This document shows positions 6,136 through 7,677 of a stretch of 7,677 bases of DNA, piece after piece (the stretch's first letter is position 1; each line of letters starts with the position of its first letter). The stretch is from Lysobacteraceae bacterium. GTDB lineage: Bacteria > Pseudomonadota > Gammaproteobacteria > Xanthomonadales > Xanthomonadaceae. The DNA lies in contig DNXT01000474.1 in NCBI GenBank assembly GCA_003505795.1, positions 1 through 7,677 of the forward strand, given 5' to 3'. Under the pieces are notes generated by a model. That model was given only the letters and a program-made list of their open reading frames with translations. It did not search any database and had not been told where the DNA came from. The translations under genes were made by a program, and so were the position numbers.

Positions 6136-7302
6136 ATGACGATGAGTGATTCGGCCGATCACCCGCACGCCTGCGAGAACTGCGCCACCCAGCTGCAGGG
6201 CGGGTTCTGCCACCGGTGCGGGCAGAGCGCGCACAGCCCGGTACGCAGTTTCGCGCACGCGGTGGAGGAGGTGTTCGAGTCGTTCTGGCACCTGGACGGG
6301 CGCATCTTCCGCACCCTGCGCGACCTGCTGGTGCCCGGCCGGGTCGCGGCCGCCTATCTGGCCGGCAAGCGGATGCCCTACGTCGCGCCGATGCGGCTGT
6401 TCGTGATCCTCAGCCTGCTGACGTTCTTCGTCGCGCGCCTGGCCGTGCACATGGACGCGCCGGCGCCGAGCGCCGACGGCAGCGCCACCGCCGCCGTCCC
6501 GGCCAAGCCGGCCAAGGACTTCCGGCAGGCGCGCAGCGTGGAAGAGGTGGAAGCCACCCGCAAGGCGTTCGTGGACAACTTCGGCGCCGCCCGCGATGCG
6601 TTCCCCGAGAACATGGGGGCGGCCCGGCGCGGGATGGAAACGGCGATCGGCAAGGTCAACGCCGAGGCCGACAAGCGCCTGGCCGAACTGCGCAGCGCGC
6701 CGGACCCGAACGTGGCGCAGACCCGGGACAACATCGCCACGGCGATCACGCCCGACGACCAGCCGTGGAACGCGCAGACCAATCCGGTCGAGGTGGCCTG
6801 GCTGCCGGGCCTGGCCAACCGCTGGCTCAACCGCCAGATCGGCCGCGTGCAGCAGAACCTGCCGCGCCTGCGCGACAACCCGCAGTTGCTGTTCAACGCG
6901 TTCTTCGCCGCGGTGCCCTCGGTGCTGTTCGTGCTGGTGCCGCTGTTCGCGCTGATGCTGCGGGTGTTCTACATCGAGACCGGCCGGCTGTACCTGGAGC
7001 ACCTGGTGGTGGCGGTCTACAGCCACGCGTTCCTGTGCCTGGACCTGCTGGCGATCCTGCTGCTGTCGCTGCTCGGCGACGCGCTGGCCGGCATCGCGCC
7101 GTGGAGCGGCTGGCTGGTGGGCGGCGCCCAGACCCTGCTGCTGCTGTGGATGCCGGTCTACCTGCTGCTGATGCAGCAGCGCGTCTACCGCCAGTTCTGG
7201 CTGGTCACGCTGGTGAAGTACGGCGTGCTGGGATGGCTGTACTTCAGCGTGGTGACGTTCGCCGCGGCCGCGCTGATGATCGCCAGCCTGGCCCGGTTCT
7301 GA
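6136..7302 (+). CDS. DUF3667 domain membrane protein with N-terminal zinc ribbon
   Basis: A 388-residue integral membrane protein of unknown function. Seen: a cytoplasmic zinc-ribbon signature CENC (C13, C16) and CHRC (C25, C28) followed by GQ. Next come the family segment with LDGRIFRTLRDLL and YLAGKRMPY (about 53-82), then a first membrane helix at about 86-104. A long hydrophilic region (about 105-250) follows, Ala/Pro-rich first, then rich in charged helices. Four more helices lie at about 255-277, 291-313, 327-346 and 361-384. LEHLVVAVYSHAFL (287-300) matches the His-containing motif I associate with DUF3667. ATG 6136 is used; ATG 6142, two codons on, is equally possible, and neither has a clear ribosome site. 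The stop lies 7 bp from the convergent DUF3106-like gene. Whether the Cys cluster binds zinc, and what the protein does, is not known. Confidence 0.9.
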   Translation: MTMSDSADHPHACENCATQLQGGFCHRCGQSAHSPVRSFAHAVEEVFESFWHLDGRIFRTLRDLLVPGRVAAAYLAGKRMPYVAPMRLFVILSLLTFFVARLAVHMDAPAPSADGSATAAVPAKPAKDFRQARSVEEVEATRKAFVDNFGAARDAFPENMGAARRGMETAIGKVNAEADKRLAELRSAPDPNVAQTRDNIATAITPDDQPWNAQTNPVEVAWLPGLANRWLNRQIGRVQQNLPRLRDNPQLLFNAFFAAVPSVLFVLVPLFALMLRVFYIETGRLYLEHLVVAVYSHAFLCLDLLAILLLSLLGDALAGIAPWSGWLVGGAQTLLLLWMPVYLLLMQQRVYRQFWLVTLVKYGVLGWLYFSVVTFAAAALMIASLARF

Positions 7303-7309
7303 GCACGCC

Positions 7310-7677
7310 TCAACGCCCGAGCTTGCGCCGCAGCCAGGCCGCCCGCGCGCCCGGCGCCTGCGCCAGCAGTTCCTCGCGCAACGCGTCGCGGTCCTGCGGC
7401 GGGGTGCGCTGCGACAGCAGCGACAGCTGCTCCAGCTGTTCGGCATCGAGGCTGCGCAGCAGTCCCAGCAGCGTTTCGCGCTGCGCGGCCGGCACGTAGC
7501 CGAACAGCGGCTGCAGCTGCGGATAGCGCGCGCCCAGCGTCGGCCCCAGCCGCCAGCCATCGCGGTGCAGCCGGTCCATCGCCGCGAACTGGGTGCGCAA
7601 GGCCTGCTGCTGTTCCAGCGGCAACGCCGTCACCTCGGCCTGCGCGCGCCGGACCTCGGCGCGGCTGGCCTCGTCCA
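7310..7677 (-). CDS. DUF3106-like protein, N-terminus cut by window edge
   Basis: The C-terminal 121 or so residues of a protein whose start lies beyond the right edge. The frame remains open to the edge (…SRAEVRRAQAEV), so an internal GTG at 7633 is unlikely to be the true start. The visible part is a chain of short amphipathic helices built from phrases such as LPLEQQQALRTQF, VPAAQRETLLGLL, LDAEQLEQLSLL and PPQDRDALREELL, ending AWLRRKLGR. Repeated P-x-x-x-R/Q-x-x-L units of this sort occur in DUF3106 proteins, which are usually exported and often sit near an extracytoplasmic-function sigma factor gene; neither the signal peptide nor such neighbours can be seen here. The family assignment is moderate and the function unknown. 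It converges on the DUF3667 gene with 7 bp between stops and no terminator hairpin between them. Confidence 0.7.
   Translation of the reverse strand, partial: DEASRAEVRRAQAEVTALPLEQQQALRTQFAAMDRLHRDGWRLGPTLGARYPQLQPLFGYVPAAQRETLLGLLRSLDAEQLEQLSLLSQRTPPQDRDALREELLAQAPGARAAWLRRKLGR

Noticed and set aside
4512..6149. Plus-strand open frame antisense to the MATE gene
   Set aside because: Repetitive Arg/His/Gln composition with no domain; the minus strand encodes a full MATE protein.
6118..7560. Minus-strand open frame across the DUF3667 gene and the DUF3106-like gene
   Set aside because: It is low-complexity and overlaps two better-supported genes in other frames.
1..7677. Search for tRNA, rRNA, CRISPR arrays, transposases, phage genes and toxin-antitoxin pairs
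   Set aside because: None seen on either strand. Apart from short gaps, the window is filled by seven ordinary genes, and I could not support a new multi-gene system.

Overview
This is a GC-rich window (roughly 70% G+C by eye, with strong G/C preference at third codon positions). Protein styles and an intergenic repeat with a TGTGGGAG..CTTCAG arm suggest a gammaproteobacterium of the Xanthomonadaceae (Xanthomonas, Pseudoxanthomonas, Stenotrophomonas or Lysobacter type). The genus is an inference; no rRNA or other taxonomic marker is present.

Layout, left to right. (1) On the minus strand, a soluble diguanylate cyclase with two PAS domains runs off the left edge, so its C-terminus is missing. 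It lies 35 bp downstream of an SDR oxidoreductase gene of the same strand, and the two may be co-transcribed. (2) Diverging from the SDR gene, an 83-bp spacer leads to a tiny plus-strand lipoprotein gene. (3) A 284-bp convergent intergenic region holds a long inverted repeat resembling a REP element, a solitary half copy of the same repeat, and a GC hairpin just after the sppA stop. (4) On the minus strand follow sppA (signal peptide peptidase with both catalytic residues) and, 167 bp upstream of it, a NorM-type MATE efflux gene. (5) Divergent from the MATE gene, on the plus strand, is a DUF3667 membrane protein with an N-terminal zinc ribbon. Its stop is only 7 bp from the stop of a convergent DUF3106-like gene that enters from the right edge.

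The genes are mostly envelope and housekeeping or signalling functions: c-di-GMP synthesis, a membrane peptidase clearing signal peptides, multidrug export, a lipoprotein, and membrane or exported proteins of unknown function. They do not form one visible pathway. I see no phage, transposase, CRISPR, toxin-antitoxin, tRNA or rRNA gene, and no convincing new multi-gene system. The most interesting items are modest: the DUF3667 protein with its long insert, the REP-like structure, an inverted repeat built around the sppA start codon, and a pair of 15-bp direct repeats flanking the MATE gene. The long open frames antisense to the real genes are treated as composition artefacts.
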